This document shows positions 34,441 to 43,025 of a stretch of 64,000 nt of DNA, piece after piece. The notes below the pieces were generated by a model. It made no database searches and was not told where the DNA came from. It saw only the letters and a list, made by a program, of their open reading frames with translations. This DNA comes from Flavobacterium enshiense DK69. GTDB lineage: Bacteria; Bacteroidota; Bacteroidia; Flavobacteriales; Flavobacteriaceae. The translations under genes and the position numbers were made by a program. Each line of letters opens with the position of its first letter. The stretch's first letter is position 1. Location of the stretch: assembly GCF_000498495.1 (NCBI RefSeq), contig NZ_AVCS01000004.1, positions 62,001-126,000 of the forward strand, in the 5' to 3' direction.

Positions 34441-35748
34441 ATGGATTTTACACTATTATTAATAATCATTGTATTAGCGCTAATTTTTGACTATATCAAT
34501 GGTTTTCACGATGCGGCGAACTCAATCGCGACTATAGTCGCTACTAAAGTTCTTACGCCATTTCAGGCTGTATTTTGGGCTGCATTTTTTAACTTCCTGG
34601 CTTATTGGGTTTTTGGTTTTGGAGTTGCTGATACAGTAGCTAAAACTGCGCACACCGGAAGTATTAATCTGACCGTGATTTTGGCTGGAATTATTGCGGC
34701 AATTATCTGGAACTTATTGACTTGGTGGAAAGGAATCCCCTCTTCATCCTCTCATACACTTATCGGAGGTTTTGCGGGTGCTGCCATCGCTCATGGATTA
34801 TCATCAGTCACTGATCCTGAACATGCAGGTTTTAAAATTGTTAACTGGTTTAAAGCTGCCAAAGAAGGGGAGTTGCTGCCTACAGGGGTTTTCATAGTAA
34901 TACTTTTTATTGTTTTTGCTCCGTTGTTAGGTATGATAATTTCTTATTTTATATCACTATGGATGATGTATGCTTCTAAGAAAAGTATTTATCCGAAGAT
35001 TGTAACCGTTTTAATAATGTTGCTTGGGGTTTTGTTCCTGTCTTCTGTTTTACATCCTTATGAAAAAATAAAAGATCCAAGATTTGATAGCCATTTTTGG
35101 AGCGTCGTAGCAGAGCCTCATAATATAAAGTTTCTGTTGGTAGGTTTTATCTTTTTTAGTTTGTCTGTCTTTAATTTGATATTCAGTTATTTTTCTGTAG
35201 CGAAATCTGAAGCTATCCTTAAAAAGATGCAGTTATTATCGTCAGCAGCCTTCAGTTTAGGGCACGGAGGTAACGACTCTCAGAAAGTAATGGGTATCAT
35301 TGCGGCTGCAGTTGCGGTTTATATCAAAGCAAACCCGGATATTGATTTGTCTGCAGGTTGGTTTGATTTAAATGTTGATATTGATAAAGGAACAATGCCG
35401 GGTTGGATTCCAATAACCTGTTATACCGTAATTGGTTTAGGAACTTTAAGTGGTGGATGGAAAATTGTGAAAACAATGGGATCTAAAATCACGAAAGTAA
35501 CTGCTTTTGAAGGTGTAGTTGCTGAATCTGCAGGTGCGTTGACATTATTCATGACGGAGCACTTTAAAATTCCGGTTTCTACAACTCACACTATTACCGG
35601 CTCGATTATCGGGGTGGGTTTAACGAAAAGGGTTTCGGCTGTTCGTTGGGGTGTAACCGTTAGTTTGTTATGGGCTTGGATATTAACCATTCCTGTTTCA
35701 GCGGTAATTGCAGCTATCACTTATTATTTGTTAAGCGCAATACTATAA
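34441..35748 (+). CDS. pit: PiT-family inorganic phosphate transporter
   Basis: Inner-membrane phosphate permease of 435 residues with about ten hydrophobic segments. The two PD001131-type repeats of the PiT family are evident: FDYINGFHDAANSIATIVATKVLTP near residue 13 (the GFHDAANSIAT core) and LGHGGNDSQKVMGIIAAA near 279, as well as GIPSSSSHTLIGGFAGA and KIPVSTTHTITGSIIGVG, the paired Ser-Ser/Thr-Thr-His motifs. It is second in an operon with DUF47 and ends at a strong bidirectional terminator. Confidence 0.95.
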   Translation: MDFTLLLIIIVLALIFDYINGFHDAANSIATIVATKVLTPFQAVFWAAFFNFLAYWVFGFGVADTVAKTAHTGSINLTVILAGIIAAIIWNLLTWWKGIPSSSSHTLIGGFAGAAIAHGLSSVTDPEHAGFKIVNWFKAAKEGELLPTGVFIVILFIVFAPLLGMIISYFISLWMMYASKKSIYPKIVTVLIMLLGVLFLSSVLHPYEKIKDPRFDSHFWSVVAEPHNIKFLLVGFIFFSLSVFNLIFSYFSVAKSEAILKKMQLLSSAAFSLGHGGNDSQKVMGIIAAAVAVYIKANPDIDLSAGWFDLNVDIDKGTMPGWIPITCYTVIGLGTLSGGWKIVKTMGSKITKVTAFEGVVAESAGALTLFMTEHFKIPVSTTHTITGSIIGVGLTKRVSAVRWGVTVSLLWAWILTIPVSAVIAAITYYLLSAIL

Positions 35749-35767
35749 TTATCATATAAAGGATATA

Positions 35768-35798
35768 AAAAAACCACGCAAATAGCGTGGTTTTTTTA
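35768..35798. terminator. Bidirectional terminator
   Basis: AAACCACGC and GCGTGGTTT pair over 9 bp, with A run before and T run after, between convergent pit and the NlpC/P60 gene. Confidence 0.9.
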
Positions 35799-36557
35799 TA
35801 CGATCTTTTTAATGACCCGGAGTTTGTGAGTGTGTCTTCCGCTATCAATATTGTAAATTCCCAGATGATCCAATCGGTCAATGCGTACTTTTCCGTGCGC
35901 GTGAATAATGTAATTGTCGTCCATTATTATTCCCACATGCGTAATTCGTCCTTCTTCATTATCGAAAAAAGCTAAATCGCCCGGCTCACTTTCTTCAATG
36001 AAACTCAATGCTTCTCCTTGTGTAGCCTGTTGCGAGGCATCACGAAGTAAAGAATAACCATTCAGCTTATAAACCATTTGGGTGAAGCCCGAACAGTCAA
36101 TGCCAAAAGGAGTTTTTCCTCCCCATAAATAAGGAGCATTCAAATACATGAATGCAGTTTTGATTAATTCTGATTTTGGCTTAATGCCACAAGCTTTAAT
36201 ACCTTCAAAAGAAAATTGCGAGGTATTGATTTCAGGGTTGTCCAAAAAAGACAGGGAACTTCCTATTGAAATTGGTAATAGCGAATTGTTGTGAGTCGTA
36301 ATGAATTCTATCAGGTCAGCACTCATTATCGATGCCGAATTAGAAAGAAATGCGTAATTCGCCTCAGAAATTAACTGAAATTGTTTGTTGTCAATCCAGC
36401 CTTCGTAACTGTCAAAAGCCAATTGAATTCGGGACCATTTGTCCGTTTGTTCTAAAATTTTGAAATGTTCGCCAAAGAGTACCTGAGAAACTAATTCGCT
36501 TCTGTCGCTTGGTTCTGCGCGTAATGGAACTATGGCTAAATTACAAATAGCAAACAT
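35796..36557 (-). CDS. NlpC/P60 (C40) hydrolase with SH3 domain
   Basis: Cell-wall peptide hydrolase of 253 residues, probably a gamma-D-glutamyl-diaminopimelate endopeptidase. An N-terminal SH3-like region (about 8-65; IVPLRAEPSDRSELVSQVLF) is followed by the C40 catalytic domain: Cys in GIDCSGFTQMVYK near residue 146, His in THVGIIMDD, and the polar residue in IIHAHGKVRID. No signal peptide is visible, so either export is non-classical or it acts on recycled muropeptides in the cytoplasm, as in the YkfC-type relatives. Single gene, divergent repeats upstream. Confidence 0.88.
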   Translation of the reverse strand: MFAICNLAIVPLRAEPSDRSELVSQVLFGEHFKILEQTDKWSRIQLAFDSYEGWIDNKQFQLISEANYAFLSNSASIMSADLIEFITTHNNSLLPISIGSSLSFLDNPEINTSQFSFEGIKACGIKPKSELIKTAFMYLNAPYLWGGKTPFGIDCSGFTQMVYKLNGYSLLRDASQQATQGEALSFIEESEPGDLAFFDNEEGRITHVGIIMDDNYIIHAHGKVRIDRLDHLGIYNIDSGRHTHKLRVIKKIV

Positions 36558-36564
36558 TTAAGGA

Positions 36565-36634
36565 AATTATGAGTTAATAAATTATGAGTTATAAGTCGAA
36601 CTCAAATAAGTTCTAAAACTTATAACCCATAATT
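36565..36634. repeat. Intergenic direct and inverted repeat
   Basis: AATTATGAGTTA occurs at 36565-36576 and 36580-36591; AATTATGAGTTATAAGT (36580-36596) also pairs with ACTTATAACCCATAATT (36618-36634) over 17 bases with one G-T pair. It lies between the thiolase stop and the NlpC/P60 start on the minus strand. Confidence 0.7.
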
Positions 36635-36651
36635 CTTAAATTTATAAGTGA

Positions 36652-37830
36652 TTAAGCTCTTTCGATAACAATTGCTGAAGCACCACCACCGCCATTACAG
36701 ATAGCAGCAGCTCCGATTTTAGCATTGTTTTGTTCTAAAACATTGATTAAAGTAACCACGATTCTTGCTCCGGAACATCCCAGAGGGTGACCTAAAGAAA
36801 CAGCACCACCGTTTACGTTTACTTTATCGTTGTCTAAGCCTAAGATTTTTGCATTAGCCAATCCAACTACTGAGAAAGCCTCATTGAATTCGAAGAAATC
36901 CACATCAGAAACTGAAAGACCAGCTTTGTCTAATGCTTTTGGTAATGCTTTAGCAGGTGCAGTTGTAAACCATTTAGGTTCTTGTGCAGCATCTGCGTAT
37001 GATTTGATGTAAGCCAATGGTTTTAGTCCCATTGCGTTTGCTTTTTCTTCACTCATTAAAACTACAGCAGCAGCACCATCATTGATAGTTGAAGCATTGG
37101 CAGCTGTAACTGTTCCGTCTTTTGTAAATACAGCGTTTAGCGTTGGAATTTTGTCCAATTTTACGTTTGAATATTCTTCGTCCTTAGCGAAAACGATTGG
37201 ATCGCCTTTTCTTTGAGGAATAGACACAGGAACAACCTCATTGTTGAATTTACCTGTTTCCCAAGCCTTTGCAGAACGCTCATAAGATTGGATTGCGAAC
37301 GCATCCTGCTCTTCGCGTGTAATTTTATATTCTGTTGCACATAAGTCGGCAGAAACACCCATAGCTGTGTGCTCATATGCGTCTGTTAAACCATCTTTCT
37401 GCATTCCGTCAACAAGAGTTGTTGGTCCGAATTTCGCTCCGTTTCTCATGTGTACGTAGTGAGGAATCAAGCTCATGTTTTCCATACCACCTGCAACGAT
37501 TACTTCAGCATCTCCGGCCATGATAGCCTGAGCGCCCTGCATAATCGCTTTCATTCCTGAAGCACATACTTTATTTACTGTAGTACAAGCTACTGTGTTA
37601 GGTAATCCTGCATAGATAGCTGCCTGACGGGCTGGAGCTTGACCAACACCTGCCTGAACTACGTTACCCATTATCACTTCTTCTACTAAATTCGGATCTA
37701 AATTGATTTTATTTAAAGCACCTTTAATTGCTGTTGCACCTAATTGTGGAGCTGTAACGGTTGATAAACTACCCATGAAACTTCCTATTGGAGTTCTTAC
37801 AGCTGATACAATAACTACTTTTTTATTCAT
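36652..37830 (-). CDS. Acetyl-CoA acetyltransferase (thiolase)
   Basis: Thiolase of 392 residues condensing or cleaving acyl-CoA; cytoplasmic. Motifs: VSAVRTPIGSFMG at the N-terminus, the nucleophile Cys in NKVCASGMKAIM near residue 88, GGMENMS, NVNGGAVSLGHPLGCSGARI, and the C-terminal catalytic Cys in AICNGGGGASA. The ATG at 37830 (MNKKVVIVSAV) is preferred over the in-frame ATG at 37851, because homologues begin close to the KVVIV strand. Together with the carboxylase beta subunit at 32 kb it points to acyl-CoA metabolism, but they are not in one operon. Confidence 0.92.
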   Translation of the reverse strand: MNKKVVIVSAVRTPIGSFMGSLSTVTAPQLGATAIKGALNKINLDPNLVEEVIMGNVVQAGVGQAPARQAAIYAGLPNTVACTTVNKVCASGMKAIMQGAQAIMAGDAEVIVAGGMENMSLIPHYVHMRNGAKFGPTTLVDGMQKDGLTDAYEHTAMGVSADLCATEYKITREEQDAFAIQSYERSAKAWETGKFNNEVVPVSIPQRKGDPIVFAKDEEYSNVKLDKIPTLNAVFTKDGTVTAANASTINDGAAAVVLMSEEKANAMGLKPLAYIKSYADAAQEPKWFTTAPAKALPKALDKAGLSVSDVDFFEFNEAFSVVGLANAKILGLDNDKVNVNGGAVSLGHPLGCSGARIVVTLINVLEQNNAKIGAAAICNGGGGASAIVIERA

Positions 37831-38041
37831 GACATTATGTTGTTTATTCATTCAAGATGCGAATTTAACCAAAATTGTCCACATAACTAAATTTGAATCT
37901 AAAAATATGAGGTTTTTCAACTAAAGGGATAATTTGAGGTTCAAGCTTTAAAAATGTCAAATTTTTTATATTTCTATTTATCTGACAATGAAACAGTTTT
38001 AAAATTTCTTTCAAAAAAATGAAAAATAACTTAAGAAATAG

Positions 38042-38072
38042 TTGCAGAAACAATATCGTTAACATACATTTG
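38042..38072 (+). promoter_or_regulatory. Promoter of tRNA cluster
   Basis: TTG (38042-38044), 20-base spacer, TACATTTG (38065-38072): full Bacteroidota consensus. Predicted initiation near 38079, 29 bases before tRNA-Ser. Confidence 0.7.
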
Positions 38073-38107
38073 CAACCGCAAAATAAGGATAAGTTCTTTG
38101 CAAAACA

Positions 38108-38191
38108 GGAGAGGTGCCGGAGTGGTAACGGAGCAGATTGCTAATCTGTCGACGGGTAACCGTCGCCAGGGTTCGAGTCCCTGTCTCTCCG
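38108..38191 (+). tRNA. tRNA-Ser (GCT)
   Basis: Class II tRNA with long variable arm. The acceptor GGAGAGG pairs with TCTCTCC; the anticodon loop TTGCTAA holds GCT (38140-38142); the variable arm is GACGGGTAACCGTC; T arm CAGGGTTCGAGTCCCTG. First of three tRNAs on one likely transcript. CCA is not encoded. Confidence 0.95.
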
Positions 38192-38202
38192 CTTTTTTTG
38201 CA

Positions 38203-38277
38203 CGGGGTGTAGCGTAGCCCGGTCATCGCGCCTGGTTTGGGACCAGGAGGTCGCAGGTTCGAATCCTGCCACCCCGA
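38203..38277 (+). tRNA. tRNA-Pro (TGG)
   Basis: Acceptor CGGGGTG pairs with CACCCCG; anticodon stem CCTGG/CCAGG around TTTGGGA with TGG at 38238-38240; T arm GCAGGTTCGAATCCTGC. It begins 11 bases after tRNA-Ser. CCA is not encoded. Confidence 0.95.
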
Positions 38278-38321
38278 CGAAATGTTTCAGTATTCCCAAT
38301 ACAACTGAAAAAAAGACTTAA

Positions 38322-38395
38322 GGTCCCGTAGCTCAGCTGGATAGAGCAACTGCCTTCTAAGCAGTAGGTCTCAGGTTCGAATCCTGACGGGATCA
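38322..38395 (+). tRNA. tRNA-Arg (TCT)
   Basis: Acceptor GGTCCCG pairs with CGGGATC (one G-T); anticodon loop CTTCTAA with TCT at 38356-38358; T arm TCAGGTTCGAATCCTGA. A degenerate copy of its last 67 bases occurs at 39021-39087. Confidence 0.95.
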
Positions 38396-38398
38396 CAA

Positions 38399-38436
38399 CA
38401 CAAGCCCTTTGATATCAAAGGGTTTTGTTGTTTTTA
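38399..38436 (+). terminator. Terminator of tRNA cluster
   Basis: The palindrome CCCTTTGATATCAAAGGG (38405-38422) is followed by TTTTGTTGTTTTT, just after tRNA-Arg. Confidence 0.75.
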
Positions 38437-38723
38437 GATGTTATTAGTGACCGTGAATCACGCTCCTAAATAAGTGTAAAAAGATTACTTCTTCAATTTA
38501 TTTTACACATACTTTGCACACTGTTTGGACGATACTTCAGGAGATAATCAAGTAAATTATTTTATTATCTTTAATCAATTTCATTAATTTTTGATTTTTC
38601 AATTTATCAAAGATAGGATAGTCTACTCCCAACAAACACCCCCTAATGTGTTTTTCATCAGCGATACGCTCCTCAGTTTATGTGCTTGTGCTATTTAAAG
38701 TCCATTATGTCAGAGTGTTATGG
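38437..38723. other. AT-rich spacer, no gene seen
   Basis: No convincing coding frame. It contains a small hairpin (AAACAC/GTGTTT, 38634-38654) with a T tail that may be a terminator remnant, and nothing else I can name. Confidence 0.5.
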
Positions 38724-38752
38724 TTTGTTTAAGAGTAATTTGCCTAGCTTTG
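38724..38752 (+). promoter_or_regulatory. Promoter of 58-residue membrane ORF
   Basis: TTTG (38724-38727), 17-base spacer, TAGCTTTG (38745-38752), a good -33/-7 match. Predicted initiation near 38759, 16 bases before the ATG. Confidence 0.55.
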
Positions 38753-38774
38753 CAAAAAAAATAATAAATAAAAC

Positions 38775-38951
38775 ATGAAAACAATTTTAAGATTATTTAT
38801 TTGGGGGCTGTATCTTTATTTTGTAATTAATATGTTGCTTAGTATTAATTCTTTTTGGGATTTTGTTTGGTTCATATTTATAGGAAGTATATTATTAGGT
38901 ATTGCAAATGTAGTGCTCGCTTTTGCTCTTTCTTTCATAAATGATAAATAA
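38775..38951 (+). CDS. 58-residue membrane protein between tRNA copies
   Basis: Short frame with ATG at 38775 and TAA at 38949-38951. The product is almost entirely hydrophobic: a basic start (MKTILRLFIW), helix one (GLYLYFVINMLLSI), a Trp-containing turn (NSFWDFVWF) and helix two (IFIGSILLGIANVVLAFAL), ending in NDK. No family recognised. It has a consensus promoter and lies alone between the functional tRNA-Arg and its decayed copy, so it may be the last cargo of a lost element or simply a native small gene. Confidence 0.55.
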   Translation: MKTILRLFIWGLYLYFVINMLLSINSFWDFVWFIFIGSILLGIANVVLAFALSFINDK

Positions 38952-39011
38952 GATATTTGTCAAGTATTGCACATAATTTGTACAAAGGAGTAAAAAATAC
39001 ATAATTCATAG

Positions 39012-39087
39012 GATTCACGGTAGCTCAGCTGGATAGAGGAACTGTCTTCTTAGCAGTAGATCTCAGGTTCGAATCCTGACACGATCA
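39012..39087 (+). pseudogene. Degenerate tRNA-Arg copy
   Basis: Positions 39021-39087 match 38329-38395 of tRNA-Arg at 61 of 67 bases without gaps, including the TCT anticodon and the intact T arm. The 5' acceptor strand is lost (TTCACGG cannot pair with CACGATC), one D-stem pair is broken and the 3' acceptor strand is changed, so the product should not fold or be processed. Confidence 0.8.
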
Positions 39088-39143
39088 AAAACAAAAAAAA
39101 CACTGAATTTCAGTGGTTTTTTGTTTATACTATGTTTAAATTG

Positions 39144-39713
39144 TTATTCAATACAATTTAAATAGTTGATAAAGTACTGTTCGGGCGAATAGGTTCCTTT
39201 GATTTTATCCGATTTTAGTTCTTTTTTGAATATATAATCAGCTGTTTCACTAGAAAACTTCACTTTCATTATTGTTACCGGATATTTTTTTAAATCTTCA
39301 AAACTGTTTTTTTCAAACATGAAATAGCTGTTTAAAAGTCGAATGTTGTTTTTTTCTTTTTCATTATAGTTTAACTGACCGCAAGTGTCACCCGCACTTA
39401 ACAGTGTTATGATTTTGCCGTTGGATAACTGAAGTGAGATTTTAGAAGTTCCGTCAAAACATTTCGGACTGATAAAATCTTTGCTTTTTTGCAATAATTG
39501 AAAATTGAGATACGGTATTCCGTCTGAATTAACCAAAGAGAAAAGTACAAAATCGTTTGAATTTACAAAGTCTTTTTCATGGATAAGGTAATCAGGTGTT
39601 TTCTTTATGAAAGTAGAATCTGTTTTTTCGTCTACATCGTATTCACAGTTTTTTTGTTGGGCATTAGCAATGATTCCGATAAATAAGAATAGGGCTGATA
39701 CTAAATTTTTCAT
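39144..39713 (-). CDS. Secreted hypothetical protein
   Basis: Predicted exported protein of 189 residues with no recognised family. The start is set at ATG 39713 (MKNLVSALFLFIGIIANAQQ), which gives a clean signal peptide and avoids overlap with the upstream methyltransferase gene; the in-frame ATG at 39737 would add eight polar residues. The mature part is mixed alpha/beta with three Cys (KNCEYD, PKCFDG, DTCGQL) and ends LNCIE. It is the last gene of a likely three-gene run (permease, methyltransferase, this gene), with 8 bases between it and the methyltransferase. Confidence 0.7.
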   Translation of the reverse strand: MKNLVSALFLFIGIIANAQQKNCEYDVDEKTDSTFIKKTPDYLIHEKDFVNSNDFVLFSLVNSDGIPYLNFQLLQKSKDFISPKCFDGTSKISLQLSNGKIITLLSAGDTCGQLNYNEKEKNNIRLLNSYFMFEKNSFEDLKKYPVTIMKVKFSSETADYIFKKELKSDKIKGTYSPEQYFINYLNCIE

Positions 39714-39721
39714 TTTTGTTT

Positions 39722-40900
39722 TTAAATTTTTTCGCAAAGTAAAACTATTTTATCATTATTTATGTCAGTCGTGAAAAAGCAATAGTCATTCCCTCCGTCG
39801 CTTATTTTCCATTTTTTTCTGATTTCATCAACAGACATTGGAAAATTCCGAATTGTGATATTGAATTTTTTGCCTTCCAAATGCTTCTTCAATGTCGCTT
39901 TGTCGAATGATAACTGTTCTTTTAGTGCAAATTTCCTGCCAGGAAAATCAATTTCTTTGTCTGAAGTATATAAATGTGAGTGCTGATGCAGTTTTTCAAT
40001 ATCATATGTAACTCCAATAGCTTCAAATGCACCAGTTTTCATCATTGCTGCATTAGGCTCATAGAGGTACTTTTTTGGAAGGGAATAGTTCGCTTTTATG
40101 TCGGTGTCACCATAATCGACAGAGAAAGTTTCTGTTTTGTCCTTTGTTAGGGACACCGCATTCAGGATTATATTTCCATTATAGTCTTTCTCAATTTCCC
40201 AAAGCAGTTCTTTTACTTCGTTGTCTACTGCGATACAATGGATTTTTTTGACAAATCGAAGTTCTGACAAACCTGCTGTTATGTCTAGTATAGGAGCCGT
40301 TTTTATCAGTATATGGTCAGAATACTCAAAATAGTCATCTAAATGGTAAGGAACATTGGGTAAACAGTCTTTTAGCATAAAGACTTTTCCTTTTACATCG
40401 CTTCGTCGGGAAGGGTCAATGTAAATCCAGCTCCATTTAAAATTGAGTTTCTTCAGGATTTCCAAACTGTCACCCTGAAAACATTCTATATTTCGCTGAT
40501 TTAGAATCTGATAGTTGTGTTGGACAATCTTTGATAGCTCCTCATTGATTTCGCAATGTGCCACTTTATTGAATTTTTGGGCAAAGTAATAATCATCAAT
40601 GCCAAAACCTCCAGTAAGATCTATTAATGTAACTCCATCAATAAGCGATGCTTTGTACTTTGCGGCTCTTTCCGATGAAGTTTGTTCTATTGAGATTTTT
40701 GACGGATAAATGATATATTTATGGCTAAACCAGGTTGGCAGTTTTTCTTTTGCTTTATTTTTTGAAGCTATCTGATTTAAAATATCATTCCATTTGATTT
40801 CCGGAAACGGATTTTTCATCAGTGCAATTTTAGCAAAATTTGCCTGTAACGAATCGGTTATAAAGTCCTGGACGGCTGAACTTAAAAGAGGAGAATCCAA
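39722..40900 (-). CDS. THUMP-like SAM-dependent methyltransferase
   Basis: Class I methyltransferase of 392 residues. The Rossmann motif I LIDLTGGFGIDDYYFA is near residue 92, followed by HCEINEELSKIV (motif II acid) and the catalytic-type motif YIDPSRR near 160, which points to an RNA or amino-group acceptor. The C-terminal third looks like the THUMP-like and ferredoxin-like domains found in Bacteroidota homologues (PG_1098 type). Translation appears to begin at a TTG (40900) 1 base after the stop of the permease gene, with no ATG nearby; the first internal ATG would remove 28 residues. Target RNA is unknown. Confidence 0.82.
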   Translation of the reverse strand: MDSPLLSSAVQDFITDSLQANFAKIALMKNPFPEIKWNDILNQIASKNKAKEKLPTWFSHKYIIYPSKISIEQTSSERAAKYKASLIDGVTLIDLTGGFGIDDYYFAQKFNKVAHCEINEELSKIVQHNYQILNQRNIECFQGDSLEILKKLNFKWSWIYIDPSRRSDVKGKVFMLKDCLPNVPYHLDDYFEYSDHILIKTAPILDITAGLSELRFVKKIHCIAVDNEVKELLWEIEKDYNGNIILNAVSLTKDKTETFSVDYGDTDIKANYSLPKKYLYEPNAAMMKTGAFEAIGVTYDIEKLHQHSHLYTSDKEIDFPGRKFALKEQLSFDKATLKKHLEGKKFNITIRNFPMSVDEIRKKWKISDGGNDYCFFTTDINNDKIVLLCEKI

Positions 40901-40901
40901 A

Positions 40902-41993
40902 TTAAATATTTTTAGTTAGTATCCGGATAATTTTATTTTCAGGAATAAATTCTTTACCGATCACTTTTAAAGCAGTGTAAGAGGGTACAGCGAGGATCAT
41001 TCCGGAAATTCCAAACAGGAAGCCACCTATCAGTATGATCAGAAAAATTTCTAAAGGATGGGAATAAACGCTGCTTGAAAAAATATACGGTTGACTGATG
41101 TTGTTGTCAATAAACTGAACTATCATGAATCCAATCATTATATATATAGAATTCGGAAGCATTACGGTTGCGAAATCTGCTCCAGCAAAACTAAGCATGG
41201 TAAGTATAATTGCCAAAACATTTGCGATAAGTGGGCCAATATACGGTATGATGTTTAAAATCGCACATATAAAAGCAATGGTTAGGGCATTATCTATTCC
41301 GATGATTAAAAGTACTATTAAATAGAGTATGAAAACTATCGATAGTTGCACCAAGATCCCAATAAAATAACGCGACAGCAAATGGGTAATTTTATCGATA
41401 GAGGCCAATATTTTATCTTCATGTTGATCCGGAATTACTTTAATAAAAATCATTTTGAATAAACGCCTGTCTTTCAGCATAAAAAAAGTGATAAAGAAAA
41501 CAGATGCTAAACCAATGCTGAAACTGCTCAGAAGATTAATGAATGAATTTAAAAAAGACGTTATAATACTGAAGTTTAGTCTTGATGAGATATTGAGCTT
41601 TTTATAAATATCTTGAGCATTAATATGGTGTGAATCTAAAAAAGCAGCTACTTGATTGATTAAATTAAAAAAAACTTTTTCAAATTCTTTCGTATCCAAA
41701 AGGGAGAGATTCTGTCCCTGAGAAACAAATAATGGGATGAAAAGCAGAATAAACCCCGAAATGAGCATGACATAAAAAAGCATGGTTAGTACCACGGCCA
41801 ATATGTTTTTTTTTAGTTTCAGTTTTTGTTTGATAAAATCCACAATCGGATTGCCTATCATCGCTAAAAGCAAAGAAATTAAAATATAGACAAGTACGGT
41901 TTTAATCAAATAGAGGACATAAATCAAAATAGCGATTCCGGTTAGTTTGAAAATTGCCCCAAGAATACCGTTTGAAATATCTTTTGAAGTCAT
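40902..41993 (-). CDS. AI-2E family permease-like protein
   Basis: Polytopic inner-membrane protein of 363 residues with about eight hydrophobic segments and the family layout: two N-terminal helices, a long loop of amphipathic helices (about 90-150), then five to six helices including IPYIGPLIANVLAIILTML and the conserved IGGFLFGISGMILAVPS. Members (TqsA, YdiK relatives) are implicated in export of signals or ions; substrate cannot be inferred. It begins a minus-strand run with the methyltransferase gene directly attached. Confidence 0.85.
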   Translation of the reverse strand: MTSKDISNGILGAIFKLTGIAILIYVLYLIKTVLVYILISLLLAMIGNPIVDFIKQKLKLKKNILAVVLTMLFYVMLISGFILLFIPLFVSQGQNLSLLDTKEFEKVFFNLINQVAAFLDSHHINAQDIYKKLNISSRLNFSIITSFLNSFINLLSSFSIGLASVFFITFFMLKDRRLFKMIFIKVIPDQHEDKILASIDKITHLLSRYFIGILVQLSIVFILYLIVLLIIGIDNALTIAFICAILNIIPYIGPLIANVLAIILTMLSFAGADFATVMLPNSIYIMIGFMIVQFIDNNISQPYIFSSSVYSHPLEIFLIILIGGFLFGISGMILAVPSYTALKVIGKEFIPENKIIRILTKNI

Positions 41994-42020
41994 CTGAATT
42001 AATTTGATGAATTAAAAGTA

Positions 42021-42052
42021 AAAAAAAACTCGCTTATTAAGCGAGTTTTAAT
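42021..42052 (-). terminator. Terminator of M43 gene A
   Basis: AAAACTCGC and GCGAGTTTT form a 9-bp stem, loop TTATTAA, T run on the minus strand. Nearly identical to the terminator at 43268-43297. Confidence 0.85.
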
Positions 42053-42071
42053 GATTTATTTTGGTTAGTTT

Positions 42072-43025
42072 TTATGGTTGTGCGAATGAATTTCTTGCTC
42101 CACCTGCTGCAAATATAGCTAACATTCTTTGTTTTTGTCCTTCCGAGAACATATACATTCCTCTGTCGTCTGTGTAATCCATGTAGTTCATGGTCATTTC
42201 AATAGGTGTTCCTGTACATGTACTGTAGTGAGGGTAAGCAGGAACTCCGTAGTTAGCTGCATTGTGTAATGGCGTATCAGCAACGTTGTCGTTTCCACAA
42301 GTAGCATCACCCCAAATGTGACGTAAGTTCATCCAGTGACCAACTTCGTGAGTTGCTGTTCTTCCTAAGTTGTATGGGTAAGTTGCAGTTCCCGTAGTTC
42401 CGAAATATCTAGAGTCAATTACTACACCATCAGTTGAAGACGCTCCACCAGGGAATTGTGCATATCCTAAGATACCTCCACCGATTGTACAAACCCATAA
42501 ATTAAGTTTTGTTGTTGGTGATACAGGATCCAATCCACCTTGTTTTGTTTTTTTCATTGTATCTCTTGTACCCCAAGAGGTTTTTGTTGTAGATTTTCTG
42601 ATAACCTGATCTAAGACAAATGAAATCCCAACATTTGCTTTTACTCCTGAGAAAGCAGCCGGAACTTGGTTGAAATCAGTGTTTGTTGCATTGTAATCTT
42701 TGTTTAATGCATCAATTTGGGATTGGATTTGAGCTTGAGAAATGTTTTCAGCAGCTGTTTTGTACAATACGTTTACAACTACAGGGATTTCAATTACTCC
42801 ATTCACTAAACGGCCTTCTCTGATCGCTCTTTCTGTAAATGATTCAATTTCATTCATTTTAATAGCCAATTGAGGATCTTGTTTCATTTGTTCCACAAGA
42901 ACTTCGTTTGAAGCACAGTTTCTTTTGGCAGTTGACATTTCGTTTGTGCTTGCAGTAGAATTTTCTTCTTTGTTACAAGAGATTAGTGAAATCAGCAACG
43001 CTGCTGATAAGATAATTTTTTTCAT
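42072..43025 (-). CDS. M43-type metalloprotease lipoprotein A
   Basis: Pappalysin-like zinc protease of 317 residues. The start is set at ATG 43025, where a lipoprotein signal begins (MKKIILSAALLISLISCNK, lipobox LISC); the in-frame ATG at 43076 would add 17 polar residues. The zinc site TATHEVGHWMNLRHIWGD carries the extended HExxHxxxxxH motif, followed by the Met-turn-like TMNYMDYTDD. Cys pairs around TCGNDNVAD and YSTCTGT are conserved with the paralogue. The next gene upstream (43317-44267) encodes a highly similar protein, so the two arose by tandem duplication. Likely cell-surface or secreted proteolysis. Confidence 0.9.
   Translation of the reverse strand: MKKIILSAALLISLISCNKEENSTASTNEMSTAKRNCASNEVLVEQMKQDPQLAIKMNEIESFTERAIREGRLVNGVIEIPVVVNVLYKTAAENISQAQIQSQIDALNKDYNATNTDFNQVPAAFSGVKANVGISFVLDQVIRKSTTKTSWGTRDTMKKTKQGGLDPVSPTTKLNLWVCTIGGGILGYAQFPGGASSTDGVVIDSRYFGTTGTATYPYNLGRTATHEVGHWMNLRHIWGDATCGNDNVADTPLHNAANYGVPAYPHYSTCTGTPIEMTMNYMDYTDDRGMYMFSEGQKQRMLAIFAAGGARNSFAQP

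Noticed and set aside
39012-39087. A fourth functional tRNA-Arg gene
   Set aside because: The 5' acceptor strand does not pair with the 3' strand and one D-stem pair is broken, so it is listed as a decayed copy.
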